Of a DNA stretch of 9,627 nucleotides, positions 1 through 6,144 are shown piece after piece. This stretch comes from T1Sed10-49 sp046498405 (GTDB lineage: Bacteria; Actinomycetota; Nitriliruptoria; Euzebyales; Egibacteraceae). The stretch spans positions 1-9,627 of the forward strand of contig JAWOAS010000014.1 in NCBI GenBank assembly GCA_046498405.1, read 5' to 3'. The notes beneath the pieces are model-generated. The model saw only the letters and a program-made list of their open reading frames with translations, searched no databases and was not told the DNA's origin. Positions within the stretch are counted from its first letter, which is position 1; each line of letters opens with the position of its first letter. The position numbers and the translations under genes are program-made.

Positions 1-190
1 GCCCCTGTGCTACCCACTCTCTGATTTGGGTGGCGCTTACGTCCAGGACGGGCTTTTCCAGCAGCCGGACGCGCTCCCGTATGCCGGAGAGGCTCTGCGC
101 GAGCGCCTCCCGAGCTGCGCCGCGCCGCGGCCGACGCGCGGGCGCCGACGGTGCCCGCGCGGGCGTGAGCCCGACCGCCGGGCGCCAGCC
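1..190 (-). other. Partial open frame of uncertain coding status downstream of fabI
   Basis: On the minus strand the frame that continues past the fabI stop stays open from 190 to the left edge (63 codons), but it contains no ATG, GTG or TTG, so a normal gene start is not visible. The distal part reads REALAQSLSGIRERVRLL followed by EKPVLDVSATQIREWVAQG. This could be the C-terminal region of a NadD-like nucleotidyltransferase (pattern S-[SA]-T-x-I-R-x-x-V-x-x-G) or the recognition helix of an excisionase- or MerR-like DNA-binding domain. It uses codons rare in the neighbouring genes (ATA, AGA, GTA, GAA, CAA), hinting at a remnant or foreign origin. A weak stem (140-146 with 150-156) and a GC palindrome (153-164) lie just after fabI and might help end its transcript, but there is no T tract. 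I cannot decide between a pseudogene fragment and non-coding DNA. Confidence 0.25.
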
Positions 191-997
191 CTAGGCCTGG
201 GCCTGCCCGGGCGCGTCCTCGGTGCGCACGTCGCCGCCCATCGCGTGGGTGCCGCCGTCGACGTGGACGATCTCGCCGGTGACCGCCGGCATCCAGTCCG
301 ACAGCAGGGCGCAGACGACCCGGCCGACGGGCTCGGGGTCGGTGACGTCCCAGCCCAGCGGCGCGCGGCGGTGCCACTCGGCGAACATCTCGAAGCCCTC
401 GATCGAGCGTGCTGCGGTGGTCTTCAAGGGTCCCGCCGCGACGAGGTTGACCCGGGTGCCCTGCGGCCCGAGGTCGCGGGCGAGGTAGCGCGCGACGGAC
501 TCGAGCCCGGCCTTGGCCACCCCCATCCAGTCGTAGGCCGGCCAGGCCACCTGGGCGTCGAAGTCGAGCCCGACGATCGCCCCGCCGCCCGCCTCGGCGA
601 GCAGCGGCGCGGTCGTGCGCCCGAGCGCGGCCAGGGAGTACGTCGAGACCTCGAGGGCCGTGGCGGCATCGGCCCACGGCGTGGAGAGGAAGCGGCCGCT
701 GAGCGCCGAGGGCGGCGCGAAGCCGACCGCGTGGACGACCCCGTCGAGGGCGCCCCAGCGGGCGGAGAGGTCCTCGGCGACCGCGGCGTGGTGGGCCTCG
801 TCGGTGACGTCGAGCTCGAGGACGTCGGCGGGCACGGGCAGCCGTCCGGCGATGCGCTCGGTGATGCGCAGGCCGCGGCCGAAGCCGGTGAGGACGACCT
901 CGGCGCCCTGCTCCTGGGCGTGGCGGGCGACGTGGAAGGCGATCGAGGCGTCGGTGAGCACGCCGGTGATGAGCAAGCGCTTGCCGTCAAGCAGCAC
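191..997 (-). CDS. fabI: Enoyl-ACP reductase, InhA/FabI type
   Basis: This 268-residue short-chain-dehydrogenase-fold protein catalyses the NADH-dependent reduction of trans-2-enoyl-ACP, the last step of each type II fatty acid elongation cycle. The N-terminus (LLDGKRLLITGVLTDASIAF) is the cofactor-binding TG-x5-SIA motif of FabI/InhA. LELDV near 60, the active-site Tyr155-x6-Lys162 in YDWMGVAK, and NLVAAGP-LKT near 184-193 are family signatures. ALLSDWMPAVTGEIVHVDGG closes the Rossmann domain. Resemblance to mycobacterial InhA is strong, but the substrate loop before RAPLGW is about 11 residues shorter. The residue matching InhA Ser94 is Ala90 (HAVGF). The start is GTG at 997, placed about 5 nt after a clear GAGGAGG. 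It is the last gene of the fab operon, 43 nt after fabF. The C-terminus has a tail of roughly 14 residues after HAMGG. Confidence 0.95.
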   Translation of the reverse strand: MLLDGKRLLITGVLTDASIAFHVARHAQEQGAEVVLTGFGRGLRITERIAGRLPVPADVLELDVTDEAHHAAVAEDLSARWGALDGVVHAVGFAPPSALSGRFLSTPWADAATALEVSTYSLAALGRTTAPLLAEAGGGAIVGLDFDAQVAWPAYDWMGVAKAGLESVARYLARDLGPQGTRVNLVAAGPLKTTAARSIEGFEMFAEWHRRAPLGWDVTDPEPVGRVVCALLSDWMPAVTGEIVHVDGGTHAMGGDVRTEDAPGQAQA

Positions 998-1040
998 GGC
1001 TCCTCCTCAGGGGACTCGCGGTCGTCGGGCCGGCGGCAGC

Positions 1041-2264
1041 CTACGCCTGGGTGAGCACGAGCACGGCATTCTGCCCGCCGAAGCCGAAGGAGTTCGACAT
1101 CGCGACCTCGACGGCCTGCTCCCGTGGCGCGCCCGCGACGACGTCGACGTCGATCTCGGGGTCCTGCTCGGTGAGGTTGGCGGTGGGGGGCACGACGCCG
1201 TGCTCGACGGCCAGGGCGGCAAAGCCCGCCTCGATGGCCCCGGCGGCGCCGAGGGCGTGCCCGGTCACGCCCTTCGTCGAGGTCACGCTCGCCGCGTCGC
1301 CGCAGAGCCGGCGCAGGGTGCGCGACTCCGAGGCGTCGTTGAGCGGCGTCGAGGTGCCGTGGGCGTTGACGTGGTCGACGTCGGAGGGCGCCAGCCCGGC
1401 GTCGTCGAGCGCGGCGCGCATCGCCCGCTCCGCGCCGCCGCCCTCGGGGTCGGGGGCGGTGACGTGGTAGCCGTCGGCGCTCGCGCCGTAGCCGGCCAGC
1501 CGCGCCCGCCGGTGCGCGCCCCGCGCGCGGGCGTCGTCGTCGCGCTCGAGGACGAGCACGCCCGCGGCCTCGGCGGCCACGAAGCCGTCGCGGGCGACGT
1601 CGAAGGGCCGGGAGGCCCTCGCCGGGTCGTCGGTGCGGGTCGACAGCGCCCCCATCTGCGCGAAGCCGGTGACCGACAGGGGCGTGAGGCTCGCCTCGGT
1701 GCCGCCGGCGAGCACGACGTCGCAGGCACCGGAGCGCAGGAGGTCGCGCGCGGTGCCGATCGCCGTGGCACCGGAGGCGCAGGCGGTCGCGGTGACGAGG
1801 TTCGGCCCGGTGGCGCCGAGGTCGATGGCGATCTGCCCGGCGACCATGTTCGGCACGAGCATCGGGATGAGCATCGGGCTCACGCGCTCGGCCCCGTGCT
1901 CGAGCATGCGGCGGTGCTGCTCCTCCCAGGTGTGTGCGCCGCCCATGCCGCAGCCGATGACGACGCCGACGCGCGGGCCGTCCCAGGCCTCGGGGTCGAG
2001 CCCGGCGTCGGCGACCGCCTCGCGCGCCGTCCACACGCCGAGCTGGACGAAGCGGTCGAGCCGGCGGGCGGCCTTGCGCCCAAGCAGCGCGGCGGCGTCG
2101 AAGCCGGGGATCCGGCAGGTCATGTCGACCTCGAGGCCGGCCAGCGCCGGGTCGGTCGACGCCGCCGAGGCGCCCTCGAGCACCCCTTGCCACGAGGCGT
2201 CGGTGCCCAGCCCCGCCGGTGTGGCCAGGCCGAGACCGGTCACGGCGACCTCGGGATGGCTCAC
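1041..2264 (-). CDS. fabF: Beta-ketoacyl-ACP synthase II (KAS II)
   Basis: This 407-residue thiolase-fold condensing enzyme extends acyl-ACP with malonyl-ACP by decarboxylative Claisen condensation in the cytosol. The active-site residues are complete: nucleophile Cys162 in TATACASGATAIG, His302 in NAHGTSTPLND, Lys331 in STKGVTGH and His336. The C-terminal MSNSFGFGGQNAVLVL motif is typical of FabF and of full family length. The start is GTG at 2264, which overlaps the acpP stop as GTGA, so translation is probably coupled to its carrier protein. A GAGGAGAAGGG stretch in the acpP 3' end can serve as ribosome binding site. KAS I/FabB is less likely because acpP-fabF pairing and the sequence are FabF-like. 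No start later in the frame would keep the N-terminal VAVTGLGLATPAG strand. Confidence 0.96.
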   Translation of the reverse strand: MSHPEVAVTGLGLATPAGLGTDASWQGVLEGASAASTDPALAGLEVDMTCRIPGFDAAALLGRKAARRLDRFVQLGVWTAREAVADAGLDPEAWDGPRVGVVIGCGMGGAHTWEEQHRRMLEHGAERVSPMLIPMLVPNMVAGQIAIDLGATGPNLVTATACASGATAIGTARDLLRSGACDVVLAGGTEASLTPLSVTGFAQMGALSTRTDDPARASRPFDVARDGFVAAEAAGVLVLERDDDARARGAHRRARLAGYGASADGYHVTAPDPEGGGAERAMRAALDDAGLAPSDVDHVNAHGTSTPLNDASESRTLRRLCGDAASVTSTKGVTGHALGAAGAIEAGFAALAVEHGVVPPTANLTEQDPEIDVDVVAGAPREQAVEVAMSNSFGFGGQNAVLVLTQA

Positions 2265-2500
2265 GCCTGCGCGCCCTTCTCCTCGAGGAGCTTGACGGTG
2301 TCGGCGAGAGTCTCGAGCTGCTCGGCCTCCTCGTCGGAGATCCGCACGCCGAGCTCCTCCTCGGCGGCGAGGGCGAACTCGACGAGGTCGAGGGAGTCGA
2401 GGTCGAGGTCATCGAAGGAGGCCTCCATCGAGACCTCCGACTCCTCGACGCCGAACTTGTCGACGAGGACGCCCTTGACCTTCTCGTACACAGCGCTCAT
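2261..2500 (-). CDS. acpP: Acyl carrier protein
   Basis: This small acidic four-helix protein of 79 residues carries the growing acyl chain on a 4'-phosphopantetheine arm. The attachment site is Ser36 in the canonical DLDLDSLDLVEF motif, followed by the acidic recognition helix II (EFALAAEEELGVRISDEEAE). Length and charge match bacterial AcpP. The ATG start at 2500 is preceded by GGAGG five bases upstream. It sits 57 nt downstream of fabH and overlaps fabF by four bases, the usual arrangement in which carrier and condensing enzyme are made together. No phosphopantetheinyl transferase gene is present in the window, so priming must be done by an enzyme encoded elsewhere. Confidence 0.97.
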   Translation of the reverse strand: MSAVYEKVKGVLVDKFGVEESEVSMEASFDDLDLDSLDLVEFALAAEEELGVRISDEEAEQLETLADTVKLLEEKGAQA

Positions 2501-2557
2501 GCGGTCCTCCAGGTTCGTGGGTGGGTGGGGCGGGATCGTGGGGGTCGCCGGGGCAGC

Positions 2558-3538
2558 CTAGGCCACCGACAGGTCGGGCCAGCGCAGCAGCGTCGAGCCC
2601 CAGCTCATCCCCGCCCCGAAGGCGGTGAGCAGGACCCGCTCGCCGGCGACGAGGTCGGCGTCGGCCAGCGCGAGGGGGATCGAGGCCGCGGAGGTGTTGC
2701 CGTAGCGGGCGACGTTGAGGAAGCGCCGCTCCTCGCCGATGCCGAGGCGGCTGGCCACGGCCTCGAGGATGCGGGCGTTGGCCTGGTGGCCGACGAGACG
2801 GTCGACGTCGGTGGCGCTCAGGCCGGCCTTGGCCAGCACCGCCTCGGAGGAGGCGACCATGCGGCGCACCGCCTGGCGGTAGACCTCCCGGCCGTCCATC
2901 TTGAGGTACTGGGCGCCCTCGGCCAGCGCCGCGGCGTCGAGGGGGCGACGGGAGCCCCCGCCGGGGACCTCGAGGAGGTCGGCGCCGTCGCCGTCGCTGC
3001 CGAGGTCGAAGGGGCCGACCTCGCCGGGCGCGCCGGGCTCGCCGCGGGCCAGGACGACCGCGCCGGCGCCGTCGCCGAAGAGCACCGCCGTCGAGCGGTC
3101 GCCGAAGTCGGTGACGCGGCTCATCGTCTCAGCGCCGGTCACGAGCACGCCGTCGGCCACCCCCGAGGCGATGAGCCCGGAGGCCACCGACAGGGCGTAG
3201 ACGAAGCCGGCGCAGGCGGCGTTGACGTCGAGGGCGGTGATCGGGCCGAGCCCGAGGCGCGAGGCGACCTCGGGGCCGATGCCGGGGATCGTGCGGTCGG
3301 CGGTGCACGTCGCGACGACGACGGCGTCGATGCCGACCTCGGCGTGCTTGAGCGCCTCGGCGCTGGCCTCGACGGCGAGGTCGGCGGTGGCCACGCCGGG
3401 CTCGGCGATGCGGCGCTCGGCGATCCCGGTGCGCGTGCGCACCCACTCGTCGGAGGTGTCGAGGGTCTCGGCGAGCTCGTCGTTGGTCACGATCCGGGAG
3501 GGCACGGCCGCGCCGAGGCCCTTGAGCACGCTCGTCAT
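2558..3538 (-). CDS. fabH: Beta-ketoacyl-ACP synthase III (initiating condensing enzyme)
   Basis: The 326-residue protein starts fatty acid synthesis by condensing a short acyl-CoA with malonyl-ACP. It has the complete KAS III triad: Cys109 in DVNAACAGFVYAL, His251 in VGHQANARI, and Asn281 in RYGNTSAASIPLAL. The N-terminal PSRIVTNDELAETLDTSDEW with RTGIAERRI is diagnostic, as is the glycine-rich end (LLTAFGAGMSWGSTLLRW). The frame is open upstream to 3664, but I chose the ATG at 3538. The family begins at this point, GAGGAGG lies about 10 nt upstream, and the extra 42 residues are low-complexity Arg/Ala. It is the first gene of the operon. Primer preference (acetyl versus branched acyl-CoA) cannot be read from the sequence by eye. 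Confidence 0.95.
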   Translation of the reverse strand: MTSVLKGLGAAVPSRIVTNDELAETLDTSDEWVRTRTGIAERRIAEPGVATADLAVEASAEALKHAEVGIDAVVVATCTADRTIPGIGPEVASRLGLGPITALDVNAACAGFVYALSVASGLIASGVADGVLVTGAETMSRVTDFGDRSTAVLFGDGAGAVVLARGEPGAPGEVGPFDLGSDGDGADLLEVPGGGSRRPLDAAALAEGAQYLKMDGREVYRQAVRRMVASSEAVLAKAGLSATDVDRLVGHQANARILEAVASRLGIGEERRFLNVARYGNTSAASIPLALADADLVAGERVLLTAFGAGMSWGSTLLRWPDLSVA

Positions 3539-3708
3539 CAGGTCCTGTCCTCCTCTGGCCCCCGTCGCGGGCACGCGCGGCCGGCCGCAGCATGCGGGGC
3601 GGTGTCGCGCAAGCCTACGCGCGACAGTGGTCGTCGCCATCGACGCGCGCCGCGCCTGGCCCAAGCCCCCCTCGCGCGGCAGGGGCCCCGGCAGCGTCGA
3701 CCGTCGCG

Positions 3709-3743
3709 CGACGCCACCGTAGTGACACTGACGTCGATGTCAA
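3709..3743 (-). promoter_or_regulatory. Promoter of the fabH-acpP-fabF-fabI operon
   Basis: On the minus strand a perfect TTGACA (3743-3738) is followed after 16 nt by TACGGT (3721-3716), matching the SigA-type TTGACA / TANNNT consensus. Transcription would start near 3709 and give a leader of about 170 nt before the fabH ATG. No other pair of comparable quality is seen in the divergent gap. The spacer overlaps a near-palindrome described separately. Confidence 0.6.
3723..3742. promoter_or_regulatory. Candidate operator: 20-bp near-palindrome in the fab promoter
   Basis: TGACACTGACGTCGATGTCA has outer arms TGACA / TGTCA and a central GACGTC; 16 of 20 positions obey dyad symmetry. It overlaps the -35 hexamer and fills most of the spacer of the leftward fab promoter, so a dimeric regulator bound here would block RNA polymerase. 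By position it is a candidate site for a lipid-responsive regulator (FadR/FasR/FabR-like), but no such gene is in the window and the regulator is unknown. Confidence 0.45.
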
Positions 3744-3800
3744 CCCACGCGGTCGCCGGCGGGCCCGCCCGCGCCGTCCGCCCGTGCCAGAACCCGGGGC

Positions 3801-3822
3801 CCCCCGCGCTCGCGCGCGGGGG
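3801..3822. repeat. Perfect GC-rich inverted repeat
   Basis: CCCCCGCGC (3801-3809) and GCGCGGGGG (3814-3822) form a 9-bp perfect stem with a TCGC loop. It lies immediately upstream of the TACGAT -10 box of the dipeptidase gene, where the -35 element would be expected. No T tract follows on either strand, so it is not a classical terminator. It may be a protein site or a barrier between divergent promoters. Confidence 0.55.
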
Positions 3823-3831
3823 CGACCTCGC

Positions 3832-3837
3832 TACGAT
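3832..3837 (+). promoter_or_regulatory. -10 box of the M20 dipeptidase gene
   Basis: TACGAT is a good TANNNT hexamer about 45 nt upstream of the ATG at 3882. No recognisable -35 hexamer is found 16-18 nt further upstream, where the GC hairpin lies, so the promoter may need an activator or be weak. The implied leader is about 38 nt and contains GAGGAG before the start. Confidence 0.4.
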
Positions 3838-3881
3838 CGGCGCGCGCGGCCCCGAGCCGAGGCCCGAGCCGAGGAGCCCCG

Positions 3882-5306
3882 ATGACCCCCGCCGAGCTCA
3901 GCGACGACCTCCACGACGTCGCCGAGGCGCTCACCAACCGCATGGCCACCCACCGCGTCGACCTCGAGGCCCTCATCGAGGTGCCCGGGGTGAGCGCGCC
4001 CGGCTTCGACCCCGCCGAGGTGCGCCGCAGCGCCGAGGCCGTGGCCGACCTCATGCGCGCGCGGCGCCTCGAGGGCGTGCGGCTGCTCGAGGTCGACGAC
4101 GCGCACCCCGCGGTCTACGGCGAGCGCCTCGACGCCCCCGCCGGGGCCCCGACGGTGCTGCTCTACGCCCACCACGACGTCCAGCCGCCAGGACCCGCCG
4201 AGGCGTGGACGAGCCCGCCCTTCTCCCCTGCCGAGCGCGACGGCCGGCTCTACGCGCGCGGCAGCGCCGACGACAAGGGCGGCGTCCTCGCGATCCTCGC
4301 CGCCGTCGACGCCTGGCTCGCCGCCCGGGGGCACCCCCCGGTCGGCGTGAAGGTCCTCGTCGAGGGCGAGGAGGAGATCGGCAGCACCCACCTCGGGGCC
4401 TTCCTCGCCGAGCACGCCGACCTGCTCTCCGCTGACGTCGTCGTGCTCTGCGACGCCGTCAACCTCGCCGAGGGCACGCCGGCGGTGACGACCTCGCTGC
4501 GCGGGCTCGTCGACGCCGACGTCACCGTGCGGGCGACCTCCCACGCCCTGCACTCGGGGATGTACGGCGGGATCGTGCCCGACCCCGTCACCGGCCTGGC
4601 CAAGCTCCTCGCCTCGCTGACCGACGACCGCGGCGACGTCGCGATCCCCGGCTTCTGCGACGACGTGCGCCCCCTCGACGCCGAGGAGCGCGCGCGCCTG
4701 GCCGACCTCGACGTCGAGCCGACGCGGCTGCGCGCCGACGCCGGCCTCCTCGAGGGGGTCCCCTTCGCCGGGGATCCAGCCCGTCCGCTGCTCGAGAAGC
4801 TCTGGCACCGCCCCTGCCTCGCGGTCATCGGCGTCGACGCCCCCGCGCGCGCGGGCGCCTCGAACACCCTCCAGCCCGAGGCCAGCGCCCGGGTCAGCGT
4901 GCGCCTCGCACCGGGGCAGGACCCCGCCCGCGCCCTCGACCGCCTCTGCGGCCACCTCGAGGCCGCCGCGCCGTTCGGGCTCGACGTCGAGGTGACCCCG
5001 GGCGTGGCCAGCCCCGGCTTCCTCGCCGACGCCGGCCACCCGAGCCTGCACGCCGCCCGGGTCGCCCTCGAGGCCGCCTACGGCGCGCCCGCCGCGCTCG
5101 CCGGCGTCGGCGGCAGCATCCCCTTCGTCGACGCGATCACCCGCGCGCTCGGCGACGCCGACGACCCCGCTCCGGCGCTGCTCACCGCGGTGGCCGATCC
5201 CGACGCGCGCGCCCACGGCATCGACGAGTCGCTCGGGCTCGTCGACTGGCACCGGGCCTGCCTCGCGCACGCCTACCTCCTCGGCGCGCTCGCCGAGCGG
5301 GGGTGA
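3882..5306 (+). CDS. M20 family metallodipeptidase
   Basis: A 474-residue cytosolic zinc dipeptidase of the carnosinase-like M20 group; no signal peptide is seen. The two-metal site is complete: His97 and Asp99 in YAHHDVQP, bridging Asp130 in GRLYARGSADDKGG, base Glu164 and ligand Glu165 in EGEEEIGS, Asp191 in LCDAV, and His445 in the C-terminal DARAHGIDES. The dimerisation/lid domain has His224 in HSGMYGG, which in this family reaches into the partner active site. This motif favours dipeptidase over DapE or ArgE. Substrate cannot be named; peptide turnover is likely. The ATG at 3882 is preceded by GAGGAG. The next gene starts 6 nt after its stop, so the two are probably co-transcribed. Confidence 0.9.
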   Translation: MTPAELSDDLHDVAEALTNRMATHRVDLEALIEVPGVSAPGFDPAEVRRSAEAVADLMRARRLEGVRLLEVDDAHPAVYGERLDAPAGAPTVLLYAHHDVQPPGPAEAWTSPPFSPAERDGRLYARGSADDKGGVLAILAAVDAWLAARGHPPVGVKVLVEGEEEIGSTHLGAFLAEHADLLSADVVVLCDAVNLAEGTPAVTTSLRGLVDADVTVRATSHALHSGMYGGIVPDPVTGLAKLLASLTDDRGDVAIPGFCDDVRPLDAEERARLADLDVEPTRLRADAGLLEGVPFAGDPARPLLEKLWHRPCLAVIGVDAPARAGASNTLQPEASARVSVRLAPGQDPARALDRLCGHLEAAAPFGLDVEVTPGVASPGFLADAGHPSLHAARVALEAAYGAPAALAGVGGSIPFVDAITRALGDADDPAPALLTAVADPDARAHGIDESLGLVDWHRACLAHAYLLGALAERG

Positions 5307-5312
5307 CGGGGG

Positions 5313-5642
5313 GTGGCCTCCGAGCGCGAACGCGACGCCCTCTACTACACCCTCCTGCGGGCCCGGGAGGAGCACGCCGACCTCCTCGCCTACCGCGAGT
5401 TCCTCGCCGAGGAGTCCCGTCGCCTCGAGGCTTTCGCCGTCGAGACCCGCACGCGGGCCGAGGCCGTGCCCCGACGGCTGCAGCGCCCCACCCAGGCCAC
5501 GGTCAAGCCCCTCGTCGAGGCCCTTGGCCGCCGCCGCAGCGTCGTCGAGGAGGAGCGACGGCGCATCGACGACCGCGTCGCAGCGGCGCAGGCCTTCGTC
5601 GAGGAGTGCGAGGCCGACCTCGAGGCGTGGCGCGGCCGCTGA
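5313..5642 (+). CDS. Small charged helical protein of unknown function
   Basis: A 109-residue protein I do not recognise. It is rich in Glu, Arg and Ala, has no membrane segment, Cys or signal peptide, and looks almost entirely alpha-helical. Two helical stretches (about 1-50 and 70-107), with the pattern EEHADLLAYREFLAEESRRLEAF and then VVEEERRRIDDRVAAAQAFVEE, are separated by a Pro-containing linker (VPRRLQRPTQATVKP), suggesting an antiparallel helical hairpin or coiled coil. The start is GTG at 5313 with only a G-rich run upstream, so translation is probably coupled to the dipeptidase, whose stop is 6 nt away. Its function is unknown; a structural or regulatory partner is only a guess. Confidence 0.7.
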   Translation: MASERERDALYYTLLRAREEHADLLAYREFLAEESRRLEAFAVETRTRAEAVPRRLQRPTQATVKPLVEALGRRRSVVEEERRRIDDRVAAAQAFVEECEADLEAWRGR

Positions 5643-5663
5643 GCCGCGGGCCCGCCGCGCTCA
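5640..5663. terminator. Hairpin spanning two convergent stop codons
   Basis: The 24 bases from the TGA of the plus-strand gene to the TGA of the minus-strand gene fold back: TGAGC pairs with GCTCA and GCGG with CCGC, with one bulged C and a 5-nt loop. It lies exactly between converging genes, so it could end both transcripts, but neither side has a T tract and the stability is only moderate. Confidence 0.35.
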
Positions 5664-6062
5664 GCCCACCGGCGGCCCGGCCTCGTCGGCCTCGTCGGAG
5701 CCGGCGGGCCCGAGCAGTTCGCGCGCGCCGAGCGTCATCGTCGCGACCCCACCTCCGGCGAGCAGGAGCCACAGCGGGAAGGCCCACCCTCCCGCGCCGT
5801 CGGCGCCCAGCGCGCCGAGCCCGACGACGGCGAGGGCGAGGCCGACGACGAGGACCTTGGCCGGGGCGCGGCGCGGGACCGCCGCCGAGCCGGAGGCCAG
5901 GGCGAGGACGACGCCGGCGAGCACGGCGACGGGCACGTAGAGCAGCAGCGCGCCGTGCGCGGCGTCCATCGCCCGCAGCAGGAGGACGACGACGAGCGCG
6001 GTCGCGGCGAGGATCGGCGGCAGCGCGCGCGAGCGCGATGGCGCGCCTTGCGTCCCGCTCAT
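5661..6062 (-). CDS. Small integral membrane protein, four predicted helices
   Basis: A 133-residue protein with four hydrophobic segments at about 14-29, 38-58, 68-87 and 92-112, a short polar N-terminus (MSGTQGAPSRSR) and an acidic cytoplasm-type tail (GSDEADEAGPPVG). Basic residues near 10-12 and 64-66 suggest both termini are inside by the positive-inside rule. I recognise no family motif. I chose ATG 6062 because GAGGAGG lies 8 nt upstream and the sequence before it is not protein-like, although the frame is open much further. It diverges from the oxidoreductase gene and its end abuts the convergent small gene. A membrane location is well supported; its role is unknown. Confidence 0.75.
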   Translation of the reverse strand: MSGTQGAPSRSRALPPILAATALVVVLLLRAMDAAHGALLLYVPVAVLAGVVLALASGSAAVPRRAPAKVLVVGLALAVVGLGALGADGAGGWAFPLWLLLAGGGVATMTLGARELLGPAGSDEADEAGPPVG

Positions 6063-6114
6063 CGCCACGGCCTCCTCGCAGGGTCGGGGGGCCGGCGGGC
6101 ACCGGCCTGGGCGC

Positions 6115-6120
6115 AGCGTA
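6115..6120 (-). promoter_or_regulatory. -10 box for the small membrane protein gene
   Basis: On the minus strand TACGCT matches TANNNT about 53 nt before the ATG at 6062. The divergent gap is only 82 bp, so this element and the -10 of the rightward gene (6132-6137) lie 11 bp apart and probably compete. No clear -35 is visible. Confidence 0.35.
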
Positions 6121-6131
6121 GCGTCCGTTGC

Positions 6132-6137
6132 TAGCGT
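6132..6137 (+). promoter_or_regulatory. -10 box giving a leaderless MDR transcript
   Basis: TAGCGT ends seven bases before the ATG at 6145, so transcription would begin at or next to that ATG. No Shine-Dalgarno sequence is present upstream of the gene. A second TAGCGT occurs at 6119-6124. Confidence 0.45.
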
Positions 6138-6144
6138 GCCGGCC

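Larger units (their letters stand above)
3539..3881. other. Divergent intergenic region between fabH and the dipeptidase gene
   Basis: These 343 bases carry no convincing gene. They contain the fab promoter with its near-palindrome (3709-3743), a perfect hairpin (3801-3822), and a -10-like box for the rightward gene (3832-3837). The part 3544-3708 would be the 5' leader of the fab transcript. I see no T-box, riboswitch or attenuator pattern in it. Confidence 0.7.

Noticed and set aside
424..2412. Minus-strand open frame of 662 codons
   Set aside because: It is out of frame with acpP, fabF and fabI and consists of Arg/Ser/Pro runs.
2501..2557. Terminator or separate promoter between fabH and acpP
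   Set aside because: No stem with a T tract and no convincing -35/-10 pair in these 57 bases.
615..2561. Plus-strand open frame of 648 codons
   Set aside because: It is antisense to fabI, fabF and acpP, with no recognisable domain.
3539..3664. N-terminal extension of fabH to 3664
   Set aside because: The extra 42 residues are Arg/Ala low complexity, the family starts at the ATG at 3538, and that ATG has a GAGGAGG upstream.
2219..4435. Plus-strand open frame of 738 codons
   Set aside because: It lies antisense to acpP and fabH and crosses into the dipeptidase gene in the wrong frame. Composition is Gly/Arg/Asp/Val repeats typical of a shadow of GC-rich genes, with no motif.
3831..5375. Minus-strand open frame of 514 codons
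   Set aside because: It is antisense to the M20 dipeptidase, whose metal ligands are all present on the plus strand; the minus product is low-complexity.
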